This document shows, piece after piece, positions 9,874 through 19,003 of a stretch of DNA of 64,000 bases. Where the stretch lies: positions 310,001 through 374,000 of the forward strand of contig JAIVFJ010000005.1 of the NCBI GenBank assembly GCA_025765615.1, written 5' to 3'. Each line of letters begins with the position of its first letter. Position 1 is the stretch's first letter. This DNA is from Zopfochytrium polystomum. Taxonomy: Eukaryota; Chytridiomycota; Chytridiomycetes; Chytridiales; Chytridiaceae. The translations under genes and the position numbers were made by a program. Below the pieces are notes generated by a model that worked only from the letters and a program-made list of their open reading frames with translations, had not been told where the DNA came from and did not search any database.

Positions 9874-12800
9874 ATGAATGCGGCAAACATCACCAACTGC
9901 GCTGACCGGTACAAGTGGCTCAATGACAAGTACGCCCTGCAGGACCACACTGGTTCACAGCAGGACAAGTGGCTTGCGACTTACAGTCGTTTGGCAAAAC
10001 CCAGAGACTCTGGTCCAGCAGTCCAGGAGTGGTACACCACTCTGACCACACTGGTCACGGATTGGCCGAAGCATTTCAAATGTACTGCCACCACTTGCAG
10101 GGGTGTGACAAACATCCTGCGTTCTGCCATCATCCACAAAGCAAGGGAAACGCTGCCTGGACATGAAATCTTCTCTGGCGTTCGTCAAAATCTTCTCAAG
10201 GGGCTGTCAGGCTACGCCAACACCAGCGATCTTGTCAAGGAGTTGACAAACTGCCACACGCTTTACCAGCAAAGCAAAGAGAAGAACAGCAGACACTCTG
10301 CTCACCATGGCACTTCTGAGATGGAAACAGCTGCTTCAGCAAAGACCTCAGTGGCAACCAAGAAGCGCAAGATCGGTGAGGCACTCAACGGCAAGCCTAC
10401 TTGTGACCTTCATGGAATCTGGGTCTCGCACTCTTGCGAGGAATGCCTCAAGTTCCCTCACGGGAAGTCAGAGCCAGCTCACCCTGCAAAGAAGGCCAAG
10501 GGCAAGCAGCCTGCACACGCCAAAGAAGCCAAGGCCACGCCAGCTGATTCCAAGAAAGCTACTGAGACTGCCAAGATTGCACGTGAGGTGGCCGCTAAAG
10601 AACACCACCAAGCCTCTTGCGCAGCCTCTGAGGACTCTCCTCCCCACAAATGCTACAGGATGGATACTCCACCACCACCTCCTGAAGCAGAAGACGTCGA
10701 AATGTTGGAGTTCAGTACTGAGGGTGCTGCGCGCCTTGCAGACACTTCAGCTCTGGACGACTTCCTTTCAGTAGAAAGGGCACTTGCGGCACGGGAGTTT
10801 GAAATTGGAACATGCCAGGCCGTTGAGGTGGAGGAGGAATTTGAAGTGGAACTCACAGTTACACTTCTTGACGGCAGAATGGATCCAGACTGGATCACTG
10901 ACAACATTGTCTCGAACGTCGGCTACAAAGTGATGTACGAATCTGGACGTTTCCTCTACCGCAACGTCACCTACCGCCGCATCTACGAGACTGCGCTGAT
11001 GGCAAAACTTGCTGGTGGCAACCCACACCAGGTCATCCTTGACTCTGGGGCTTCCAGGACAATGTCGCCTTGTGAAGAGCACTTCACAAACTTGCGGCCC
11101 ACCTCCCAGCAGATCAAAACAGCTGACGGCTTTGCAACTGCCACTGGAGTGGGCGACTTTACCCTGTTCATTAACAGAAGAGCTCTCATCATGAGGAACT
11201 CGCTCTATGTGCCAGAGTTCTCAGACACTCTACTCTCGGTTCAGCAAATCGTGCGGCAGACAGGTCACAACGTGACTTTCACAGCAGACACAGCCCTATT
11301 GCATCCTCGGGTACATGGTTCAGACTTTACCATTGCTCACAGGGACACAGGGAATGTTTATGTTGTGGACCCTTCTCTTCTGACGGGACATACTGGTCTC
11401 GACAGGGCAGAACTTGGAAGGGACGCGCCGACTCCTTCGGGGGACGCCCCAGGTGAGTTGCAACAGCAAACTGCTCCTTTGCAAACTGCAACCCCAACTT
11501 TAAGTCAAACTGACCCAGACCCTTTACCAAACCCTCAGAACATTGAAGCAGTCCAAGCTCTTCACAAGAAATTTGGTCACCTGTCTTTATCTTCTTTGAA
11601 GCGTACTTGGTCAAATCTGAATAAAGTAGGTCATTCATTTTTCCTCATTCATGACATTCCCTGTGTGACATGTGATGTTGGGAAATTGAAAGCTTCGCCT
11701 ATCCACTCCACTTCCAGACCAAACACCACACTGCTTGGTCGTTTACACACTGATGCTGTCCCACTGCCCGCACGTGGACACCATGGTGAAAAACATTGGC
11801 AACTGGTTGTGGAAGAGTCAACCCGTTGGCTTGACATTGAGTTCCTCAATTCTTTGTCTGACGCGCCCACAAGATTCCGGTCTACAATCGAAAGGTTTGA
11901 ACAACAACATGGCATTCATATCACATCTGTGCGCTGTGACAGGGGGGAAATCTTCAAAGACGGAGAATTCAAAACTTGGGCCAATACTCGGCACCCTCCT
12001 ATTGTTTTAGAACCTAGTCCTGCATTCACCAAGGAATTCAATGGGCTGGTAGAACGTCAGGTCAACACTCTCAAAGACATGGCACACTGCATGCTCTTAG
12101 AGTCACGATTGCCCCACTCTTTCTTTGTGTATGCAGTCCGCTACGCAGCATACATCAAGAACAGGGTTTACCACTCTTACACTAAGAAAACACCTTACGA
12201 AGCTTGGTACGGTGGAAAGCCAAATGTTGATCACATCCGCACCTTTGGCTGTTTGGTTATCCACCGTATCCCAAAGGAAAAGCGAACGCTTAAACATCCT
12301 GACCACGGGGCGCCAGGCATATTCTTAGGGTATAAAGGAAACACTCTTCCAGTTGTCTACGACTTGAAAACCCAGAGAATATCGGAACACTTCCATGTCT
12401 CCTTTCACGAAAATGTTTTTCCTGGCATTGTGCGGAACTGGAGACAGTTCCTTCATGACTCCCGCTTGAAGGAATGGGGACCAGTCCAACCCACAGCTCA
12501 GGATTTCCAATATCTTTCCTCCTTGTTGCATAGCCCCACTATGTCCACTGATCCAGATGTGGCACATCCTGACGCTCTGTCTGACTCACAAGAAGACGAT
12601 GTACCACCTGCAGAATCACAGGGGGGAGATCTACAGCTGGGTATGCTATACGACGCTTCTGATTCTGAACCAGAGTCAATACCTGATGAACAGGAAATCC
12701 CTCCTAGGGAGCGCTCAACTTCCCCTGACATTCTAGCTTTGCCCGAGTCAACAGGGGAGGCAACAAATCCCGCAATCATACCACGAGAGCCATCAGGTTT

Positions 12801-14742
12801 ACGTGACTACCTGGCATTGAAGGCAAACCTTTGTAAACTACGAACAAAACCATCAATTGCCACAAGTCCTTCCACTTACAGTCGGAAAACACTCCGCGCT
12901 TTAACTGCAAGAATTCGTAAACTACGAATAGCACGGGGACAATTTCGTGAACTCAACCAAACGCTCAAAGCATACACTGTGCTTGAGCCGGAGGAAGTCA
13001 CAGCATATCCAACAGAAAGGATCCACCAGCGGGACTTACCACCACTCCCTGCTTCACATAAAGAGGCCATGCGTTCTCCTTTTGCAAAGTATTGGAAGGC
13101 AGCTCAACTCTCAGAGATCAATTCGATCACGTCAAAGCATGTCTGGGACTTAGTGGCTCAACTTAAAGGGCGTAAGATACTCAAGCCCAAATGGGTTTTT
13201 GCCTACAAGTTTGACAGTGAAGGGTACCTTGATCGCTTCAAGGCTCGCCTTGTTGGTCGGGGTTACACTCAGATCTTTGGTCAGGACTACAATGAGACCT
13301 TCTCCCCTGTCGTCCGCAGCTCCTCCATAAGTGCAATCCTTGCTATCTCGTTGCTGTTTGACTTCATACTTGCAGGCCTTGATGTCGAAACCGCATACTT
13401 GAACGCCAAACTGGACATTGAAAACTTCATGGAACAACCAGAAGGCTTTGAGATACGTGGTGCAGACGGGATACTTCTTGTCTGTTTACTCAGGAAGAGT
13501 CTGTGCGGACTACACCAGTCTGGTCGACAGTGGTACAAAACAATCCGCGACTTCCTCGTAGAAATTGGGTTTACGCAATTGAAGACTGACCACTGTGTCT
13601 TTGTGCAAAGGCACCCTGATGGAAAGGTCAAGATCATCATCACTCTATATGTAGATGACATCCTCATCTTCAGTCACACTGAAGAAGAAATTGCCAAAAT
13701 TCTTTCTCTGATCAAATCAAAGTTCAAAATCCGCGAGGACCTCAACCCAAAAGTTGCTGTTGGCATCCAAGTTGAGAAAATCAAAGATGGAATCTTTATT
13801 GGACAGAAAAACTACACACAGCATGTCTTGGAGGAAGCAAACTACTGGTGTGACGATGAAGGCTTACCTGTCAAAATCAAAGCAACTCCCATGTCCACGA
13901 CATGGATACACGATGTGGACTCTGGAAAACTTCCACAAAAAGAGTCAGAACACTTCCGAAGCACACTCATGCAACTTGCTTACCTTGCAAACTTGACGCG
14001 CCCTGACATTGCGTATGCTGTGAATACACTTGCACAATACCAGTCCGCTCCAACCCATTCAGATTCCCTTGCGCTTGACAGATTACTGCGATACGTCTGC
14101 GCTACCTGGGATCATGGACTTTTCTACCAGAAGGGAGACTCCCAGATGACATGCATCACCAATGCAACGCTCCCAGAGGTAGAGAAAGCTGCGGGTATTT
14201 CTTACCCAGAGTGGGATGAACCACATGGCTACGCTGATGCCAGCTATGCTGAAGAGGATGGATGCAAGTCGAGGTCAGGGCATGTGTTCATGCTTTGCGG
14301 GGGTGCTATTACATGGTACAGCAAGAAACAATCAGTTGTCGCTTTGTCCTCAACTGAGGCGGAATACTTCTCCCTTACTGAGGCCATCAAAGAGGCAATC
14401 TGGCTACGAATGCTCTTCCAGGAGCTGGGTATGGATTTAAATAAGCCCACTACTGTTTATGAAGACAATCGTTCAACCATAGCTATTGCTATGAATCCAA
14501 TACACCATGGTCGGGTCAAACACTTTGACGTGAGGTTGCATTTCATACGGGACCACTTGGAGAAAAAGGAGGTTCAACTCATTCATTGCCCAACGGACAT
14601 GATGATTGCCGACCTTCTCACCAAAGCTCTTCCCGCAGCTCAACATGCAAAGCTTGCATCACTGATGGGAATTTGCAGTCTCGCCGACCTCCAAGGTGTA
14701 AGCGTGGTGCCCACGCTCAAATCAGCACAACGCTTAGTCTAA
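9874..14742 (+). CDS. Ty1/copia gag-pol polyprotein, intact frame
   Basis: From the first in-frame ATG the frame is 1,622 codons. Domains in order: Gag helices (residues ~1-140); a Cys/His cluster (CDLHGIWVSHSCEEC); aspartic protease LDSGAS with Asp near residue 390; integrase zinc finger HKKFGH...CVTC (~563-596); integrase core with HTD (~625), RCDRG (~688) and GLVER (~727); reverse transcriptase with KPKWVFAYKF and catalytic YVDD at 1259-1262; RNase H with GYADAS (~1453), SSTEAEY and YEDN. The frame stays open upstream of the ATG through Gag-like sequence (EHKTYRELEAQHDKA) into the LTR, so the ancestral start has probably been lost by a deletion at the LTR/gag junction. All catalytic residues I can locate are present. 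Confidence 0.92.
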   Translation: MNAANITNCADRYKWLNDKYALQDHTGSQQDKWLATYSRLAKPRDSGPAVQEWYTTLTTLVTDWPKHFKCTATTCRGVTNILRSAIIHKARETLPGHEIFSGVRQNLLKGLSGYANTSDLVKELTNCHTLYQQSKEKNSRHSAHHGTSEMETAASAKTSVATKKRKIGEALNGKPTCDLHGIWVSHSCEECLKFPHGKSEPAHPAKKAKGKQPAHAKEAKATPADSKKATETAKIAREVAAKEHHQASCAASEDSPPHKCYRMDTPPPPPEAEDVEMLEFSTEGAARLADTSALDDFLSVERALAAREFEIGTCQAVEVEEEFEVELTVTLLDGRMDPDWITDNIVSNVGYKVMYESGRFLYRNVTYRRIYETALMAKLAGGNPHQVILDSGASRTMSPCEEHFTNLRPTSQQIKTADGFATATGVGDFTLFINRRALIMRNSLYVPEFSDTLLSVQQIVRQTGHNVTFTADTALLHPRVHGSDFTIAHRDTGNVYVVDPSLLTGHTGLDRAELGRDAPTPSGDAPGELQQQTAPLQTATPTLSQTDPDPLPNPQNIEAVQALHKKFGHLSLSSLKRTWSNLNKVGHSFFLIHDIPCVTCDVGKLKASPIHSTSRPNTTLLGRLHTDAVPLPARGHHGEKHWQLVVEESTRWLDIEFLNSLSDAPTRFRSTIERFEQQHGIHITSVRCDRGEIFKDGEFKTWANTRHPPIVLEPSPAFTKEFNGLVERQVNTLKDMAHCMLLESRLPHSFFVYAVRYAAYIKNRVYHSYTKKTPYEAWYGGKPNVDHIRTFGCLVIHRIPKEKRTLKHPDHGAPGIFLGYKGNTLPVVYDLKTQRISEHFHVSFHENVFPGIVRNWRQFLHDSRLKEWGPVQPTAQDFQYLSSLLHSPTMSTDPDVAHPDALSDSQEDDVPPAESQGGDLQLGMLYDASDSEPESIPDEQEIPPRERSTSPDILALPESTGEATNPAIIPREPSGLRDYLALKANLCKLRTKPSIATSPSTYSRKTLRALTARIRKLRIARGQFRELNQTLKAYTVLEPEEVTAYPTERIHQRDLPPLPASHKEAMRSPFAKYWKAAQLSEINSITSKHVWDLVAQLKGRKILKPKWVFAYKFDSEGYLDRFKARLVGRGYTQIFGQDYNETFSPVVRSSSISAILAISLLFDFILAGLDVETAYLNAKLDIENFMEQPEGFEIRGADGILLVCLLRKSLCGLHQSGRQWYKTIRDFLVEIGFTQLKTDHCVFVQRHPDGKVKIIITLYVDDILIFSHTEEEIAKILSLIKSKFKIREDLNPKVAVGIQVEKIKDGIFIGQKNYTQHVLEEANYWCDDEGLPVKIKATPMSTTWIHDVDSGKLPQKESEHFRSTLMQLAYLANLTRPDIAYAVNTLAQYQSAPTHSDSLALDRLLRYVCATWDHGLFYQKGDSQMTCITNATLPEVEKAAGISYPEWDEPHGYADASYAEEDGCKSRSGHVFMLCGGAITWYSKKQSVVALSSTEAEYFSLTEAIKEAIWLRMLFQELGMDLNKPTTVYEDNRSTIAIAMNPIHHGRVKHFDVRLHFIRDHLEKKEVQLIHCPTDMMIADLLTKALPAAQHAKLASLMGICSLADLQGVSVVPTLKSAQRLV

Positions 14743-14885
14743 AGGCTCTCTCTGGCTTCTCCAGCTACGCTTGTGGGTTCATGCAGGTTTTCACAAGTGT
14801 AGGGGGGTGTATGGGTGGGTTCGAGTCCCACTGCTTGGCTGGCATTGTTGGACAGCATGTACTCCAGGAGAAACAGTTGCCCCCT

Positions 14886-14905
14886 CTCTTTCTATTGCGG
14901 GGGTG
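14886..14905 (+). other. Polypurine tract of copia element 2
   Basis: A short G-rich tract (ttgcgggggtg) immediately precedes the 3' LTR start TGTTGAG, the expected place for plus-strand primer. It is interrupted by T residues. A second purine run, taggggggtg, lies about 90 bp upstream and is an alternative. Confidence 0.5.
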
Positions 14906-15999
14906 TGTTGAGATTCGACCCACAGGGTACACTATGCCCGTTACTGATGATCCCTTTGAGAACTCCATCCAATCACATTGGATGGGGTGTTTGAAGGGCT
15001 CAGTAGATTCAATACTTGAATGGGGAGCTTGGAAGGGCTAATCTGTTCTCAATAAAAAGAGATAGGCAAAGGCGGCTGTTGTTCTAGCTTTGTTCATCCT
15101 ACCGGTAGGAACAATGCAATTAGAACATGCACAAAAACGCTCAAACTACGCATTCTGCACATGTAACACAGCACAGCAGGCATGCAGAAGCAGTGTACCA
15201 CTGCCCAATGCTCCGGAATTCCGCTCTCTGCATCGGAATTCCGCTCTCTGCACCGGAATTCCGCGCTCTGCATCGGATTTCCGCTTCCTAATCCGGAATT
15301 CCAGCTTCCCTGCTGTGCTGTGCAATCTGAGCAATGCAACAGGCATTTAGGGATCAGGAATTGCACCAATCACTGCATTTCTAAAAGTGAGATAAAAACT
15401 GAGCCCTCCAGAGATTGCACCAATCATTGGATTTCTAAAAACAAGGAAAAAATGCGACTTGTTTCCCAAACAAGCATCCTGATTTGGAAACAACCAAACC
15501 AATTTACAAGCAACTGTTTCTCAAACAAGCTGTAAATTGGTTCTTGGTGGTACTCAGCCCCGACAAAGTACTCAGACCTGGCTGGTACTTAGCCCTGGGT
15601 AGTGCACAGCCCAGGCTGGTACTCAGCCCTGAATGGGTACTTAGCCCAGGCTGGGGGTTGGTGCTCAGCCTTTTTTATCTCATTTCTGTGGCCTGCTCTG
15701 TGCAGCCCACTGCTCCCTCTGTTTTCTGATGGCTCCAACCTGCAGGAGTATAAAAGCAGCAACTTCTCACAGAGATCAAAAATGGAATCCAACCCCCTCC
15801 TTGCTGCTTTGACAGAATCCAGTGCAAAACAAGCCAATCTCTCTTCCTCCATTTGCTCTCTCTTCCCTCTCTGTCCACTCACTCCTCCCTCCTCTCTCCA
15901 TCCTCTCACTCTCCTCCCATTTCCATCATCACTGCTCTCTCTCTCTCTCTTCCTCTTAACACACACCAAGTCCCTCCAGTCCTGGGTGGGATTTCATCA
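14906..15999 (+). repeat. 3' LTR of copia element 2 (LTR family B)
   Basis: 1,094 bp from TGTTGAG to TTTCATCA, so TG...CA ends. The GGAATTCC array has five units and the AGCCC array about six, against seven and ten in the 5' LTR. An AATAAA lies about 145 bp from the start and the TATA box at 15,749. The shared right end with the solo LTR at 41,328 fixes the terminus. Confidence 0.9.
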
Positions 16000-17531
16000 A
16001 CCACAGCCCTCCTGATGGCCCTCTTAACAATCCCTTTTACCCATCTTCTTTGGATCCCCTTCACCATCCCCCCCTTGCTCGTGGCAGTTTTTTCCGTCTG
16101 ATGACCCCACCACAAGTGGAATTCTTCTGCATTGTTAACTGGACTCACACACTCCCAAACCCGCAACTCCTTTCTCATCACTACTCCAGGCTCCCTGAAC
16201 GCCTTCACCCTTCCTACCACAATTTCCACTTGGTCCAATGCCTTGGCTGCCCCATTGGCTCACCCCCATTCTCTTACCCCTGCAGCAAGCACATCTCTCC
16301 CTACAATCCAGCTTCCCTTGCACACTCCACCTACACAGTCCCCATCAGCAGCCGCACAACTGCTACTGCAACTCGACCCTCCCAGCCCATCTTCTTTGTT
16401 AACTCGCCCCCAACCACCGTTTTCACAAACACTCCTTTCCCACTCCTCACCTCCTGCCACTCCACTTTCAATCCAGCTCCCTTCACGAATCCCTGCTTTC
16501 AACCAATGGACGTGCCCCTCCTCCCTGCTGACCTTGCTCATACCCACCCATCCTTGACCTTTGACACTGATGGCTCCCTTTGCGAGGAGGGCTTCATGGC
16601 TGGCTCTGTTGTTTGCCTTGAGATTAACTTTGAATTTTCTTTTGCCCTCCCTCCACTCTCTGCCTCTTCCACAACTGCTGAAATTGCTGCTCTCCTTGCT
16701 GCCCTCACCATCACTGCAAAGCTTTCCCTGCCCCTCACTTTTCGACTTGACAATCTTGGAGTGGTTCACACCTTTGAGAAACTCTTTCCCTCAAGCTCCT
16801 TTAGTCCCCATCCACACAGCGAGCTCAACACACCTCCTCTCTCTGATTCCCTCCATCGTCTTTTGCACACCACTTCCCACCACACCCTTTGGGCATGCGT
16901 TGCAGCCACTCTACAGTCTTGGATTGGCCCCCCTCCACAAGTTTCCTGGGTTCGTGGACACAACAGCGACGCTGGCAACGAACGAGCAGACAAAGTGGCG
17001 TCATCTGTACCCTTGACTTCTGACCCAACTTTGTTACCAATCCTCTCACAACAGATCCTCCCTGCCACTGCCTTCATCTCAAATACTCCCATCTTGGGCC
17101 AACTTCGACGACAACTGCGACTCCTCACAGGTCTCTCTCACCATTTTGCACTTCTGAACACCTCAGCCTTTGCCCACATCACCCACAACCCTGACCTAGT
17201 TCATTGGGAAGCCACATTTCTTGTTCTCCACTCTGGAATTAAACCCTCTTCCCTCTTTGGCACCCTCCCTGGCGCTGCTCATCGCAAGTATCGACTTCAA
17301 ATCCTCAGCAACACTTTGCCCACCCAAAAAGTTCTACACCAACGACACCCTCAAGTCTACTCTGATGGGCTCTGGAAACCACAGAGCATGTCTGGCAATG
17401 CCCTCCAGCTGCTGACGCCATTGCCATGCCCTCACAACACCTTTGCTGAAACTCTTTCCTCCTCTGTTCCTCCTGCCCCCTATCCAAGCTTGCTCTATGT
17501 ACTGGCAATCAGCTTGTCTCCAGTGCAGTGA
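16000..17531 (+). pseudogene. Non-LTR (L1/Tad-like) ORF2 remnant with RNase H
   Basis: Starts directly after the LTR. The first part (INHSPPDGPLNN..., LARGSFFRLMTPPQ) resembles the end of an apurinic-type endonuclease. No RT motif or YxDD box is present, so the RT has been deleted. A type I RNase H follows: LTFDTDGS (Asp), TTAEIAALLAAL (Glu), FRLDNLG (Asp) and VRGHNSDAGNERAD (His and Asp). The C-terminal zf-RVT region (LPTQKVLHQRHPQVYSDG) then shifts frame near 17,350, because ETTEHVWQCPPAADAI is encoded in another frame. The C-terminus is shared with the minus-strand copy at 43,056-44,140. Confidence 0.75.
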
Positions 17532-17855
17532 AGATTGCTGAGGACGCTACATCTTTGGAGACCATGTTGAAGAAACACATCCATAGCAAGCTGGAGGGAC
17601 TCGACAATCCACAGAAGGTCTGCAGCTGCAGTTCTGTGGCTGCCTGTCAGGCCATCTTTGCAGCAGAGAGAGTACATTCTTCGCTGGCGAGTTCCATGGA
17701 CGACTGAGAGTCTGCATTGAAACACCAGGTCTGTCACAAGCTGGAAAGCAGAAAGCAGCGACTGGAGGGCAAGATACAGAGAAAGGTCAATGGCCTTTAC
17801 AAAACTGCCATCTGCTTTCTTCTATGCTATGATGTAGAACGAAGAAATGGCAAGT
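17532..17855. other. No recognisable gene
   Basis: Sequence between the non-LTR remnant and the 3' end of the WDR33-like gene. No poly(A) tail of the non-LTR copy is visible, and no motif was recognised. Confidence 0.4.
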
Positions 17856-18935
17856 TTATTTCTTCCCGCCGCCTCCTTGCCCTTGGGGAGGCTGCGAAAG
17901 ACCAGGGGGAGGCGGCAAAGATGGAGGGCGCCATCCGTTTTTTCTGAGCTGCTGGCGCCATCATCATCATCATCTCGGCCGTTGGGGGTGGCAGACCTGG
18001 AGGCAAACCCGGTGGGAGGGGACGCCAGGAGGCGGAAAGGGAGGGGGAAGCGGAAACGGGAATTGGGGTGTAGATCCCGATGATGTGGAAGTCGGGGGGG
18101 GGATAGGTGGTTGGGACGATTTGGCGCTTGGAGGATTTCCTATTCCGAATGGTGGTGGCATCAGACCAGACTGACCAACGGCAGGAGGTCGCGGCATAAC
18201 AGGAATTCCAGGCCGACCGCTTGATGGGCACAGCGAATTTGCGGGAGGGTCCAGTCGTGACTGTTCTTTCCCATTCTCTCGATTACCAAAATCGAAGCCC
18301 GGAAGATTTTGGGCGTTTTGAAAGCTATTGAGGCCAGGTAGTTCTGTATAAAATAAGGGTTTATTACCTGTCCCGCGGCGAAGGAGCTTACCGGTCGGGT
18401 TTTCAGCCACTGAGACTGGTGCAGCTTTATTCACGCTCATTCCTTCTTCGTCTTTTCGCAGCTGCGACCGATGGTCTTGAATGGAGTCCCCAGGACGGTT
18501 GCGAGTAAAATTGGACTCTGGCTGCAGTGAGAATCGGCCTCGCCGATCGGTCCGTGTACGCTTCTTTTCACGAGACAATAGTTTTATATTCCAAAATGAA
18601 GTGAGGAGGAACGCGGCACCACGAGTCAGAGCAAGCAAACAGGGCGAAAGCTCGTCCGTCGAAAGCAAGCAAGATCTTCACTACCATCGAGATACGTGAT
18701 GAAAACTGATTTGTAGTCAACGGTCCTTCTTTGAACGGCTTTTCTAATCCGCTTCCCATCGAAGTTGGCGTCGCCGGGGCCACCTGGACCGCCAGACCCA
18801 CCACCGGAAGAACCTTGGCCGCCGCTACCGCCGGGCGGACCCTCACCGGGCCCAAGGTAGCCGCCACCGCGGGACCGCCGCCGCCCGCTCGAAAACGTCC
18901 TCGGCCTTCCGCCGCCTGTTGGAAGATATGTCCAT
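17856..18935 (-). CDS. WDR33/Pfs2-like protein lacking the WD40 propeller
   Basis: WDR33 (yeast Pfs2) is the WD40 scaffold of the mRNA cleavage/polyadenylation factor that contacts the AAUAAA signal. This gene has the family's N-terminal signature (DGKRIRKAVQRRTVDY then a YLDG, about 18,780-18,680) preceded by a Gly-rich stretch. A short intron-like stretch follows, then DRRGRFSLQPE (like the RDQRDMRAIQPD that follows the family signature) and TRNRPGDSIQDH, which matches the segment that normally comes after the last WD repeat. Then come LPGFDFG and a Pro-rich tail ending at 17,856. The ~300-residue propeller has no room at this locus. A 48-nt intron (gtaagct...tacag) lies near 18,345-18,395. 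The splice joins near 18,660 and near the 3' end are uncertain, as is the start (ATG at 18,935, in another frame). It could be a deletion pseudogene or a derived paralogue. It is divergent from CCT8, 68 bp between candidate ATGs. Confidence 0.55.
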
Positions 18936-19003
18936 TCCTTTCTTTTTATTTTTTTTTTTGTTTTTCGCTTTCCAAGGTCGCTCGTCGCTCAACACGCGCA
19001 ATC

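Larger units (their letters stand above)
8583..15999 (+). mobile_element. Ty1/copia element 2, nearly complete with two LTRs
   Basis: A 7.4-kb element with a 5' LTR (8583-9773), one long gag-pol frame, a polypurine tract and a 3' LTR (14,906-15,999). The LTRs are very similar (about three substitutions in the first 300 bases by eye) but differ in the copy number of two internal tandem arrays. No 5-bp target duplication is seen: the left flank is acatt and the right flank is accac. The 5' LTR lacks its last ~26 bases and no primer-binding site follows it, so the copy is probably not competent for transposition despite its open frame. Confidence 0.9.

Noticed and set aside
14805..14840. Perfect tRNA T-arm-like hairpin (gtggg ttcgagt cccac) near the 3' end of copia element 2
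   Set aside because: No matching acceptor, D- or anticodon arm could be built upstream; it is a short chance or decayed match.
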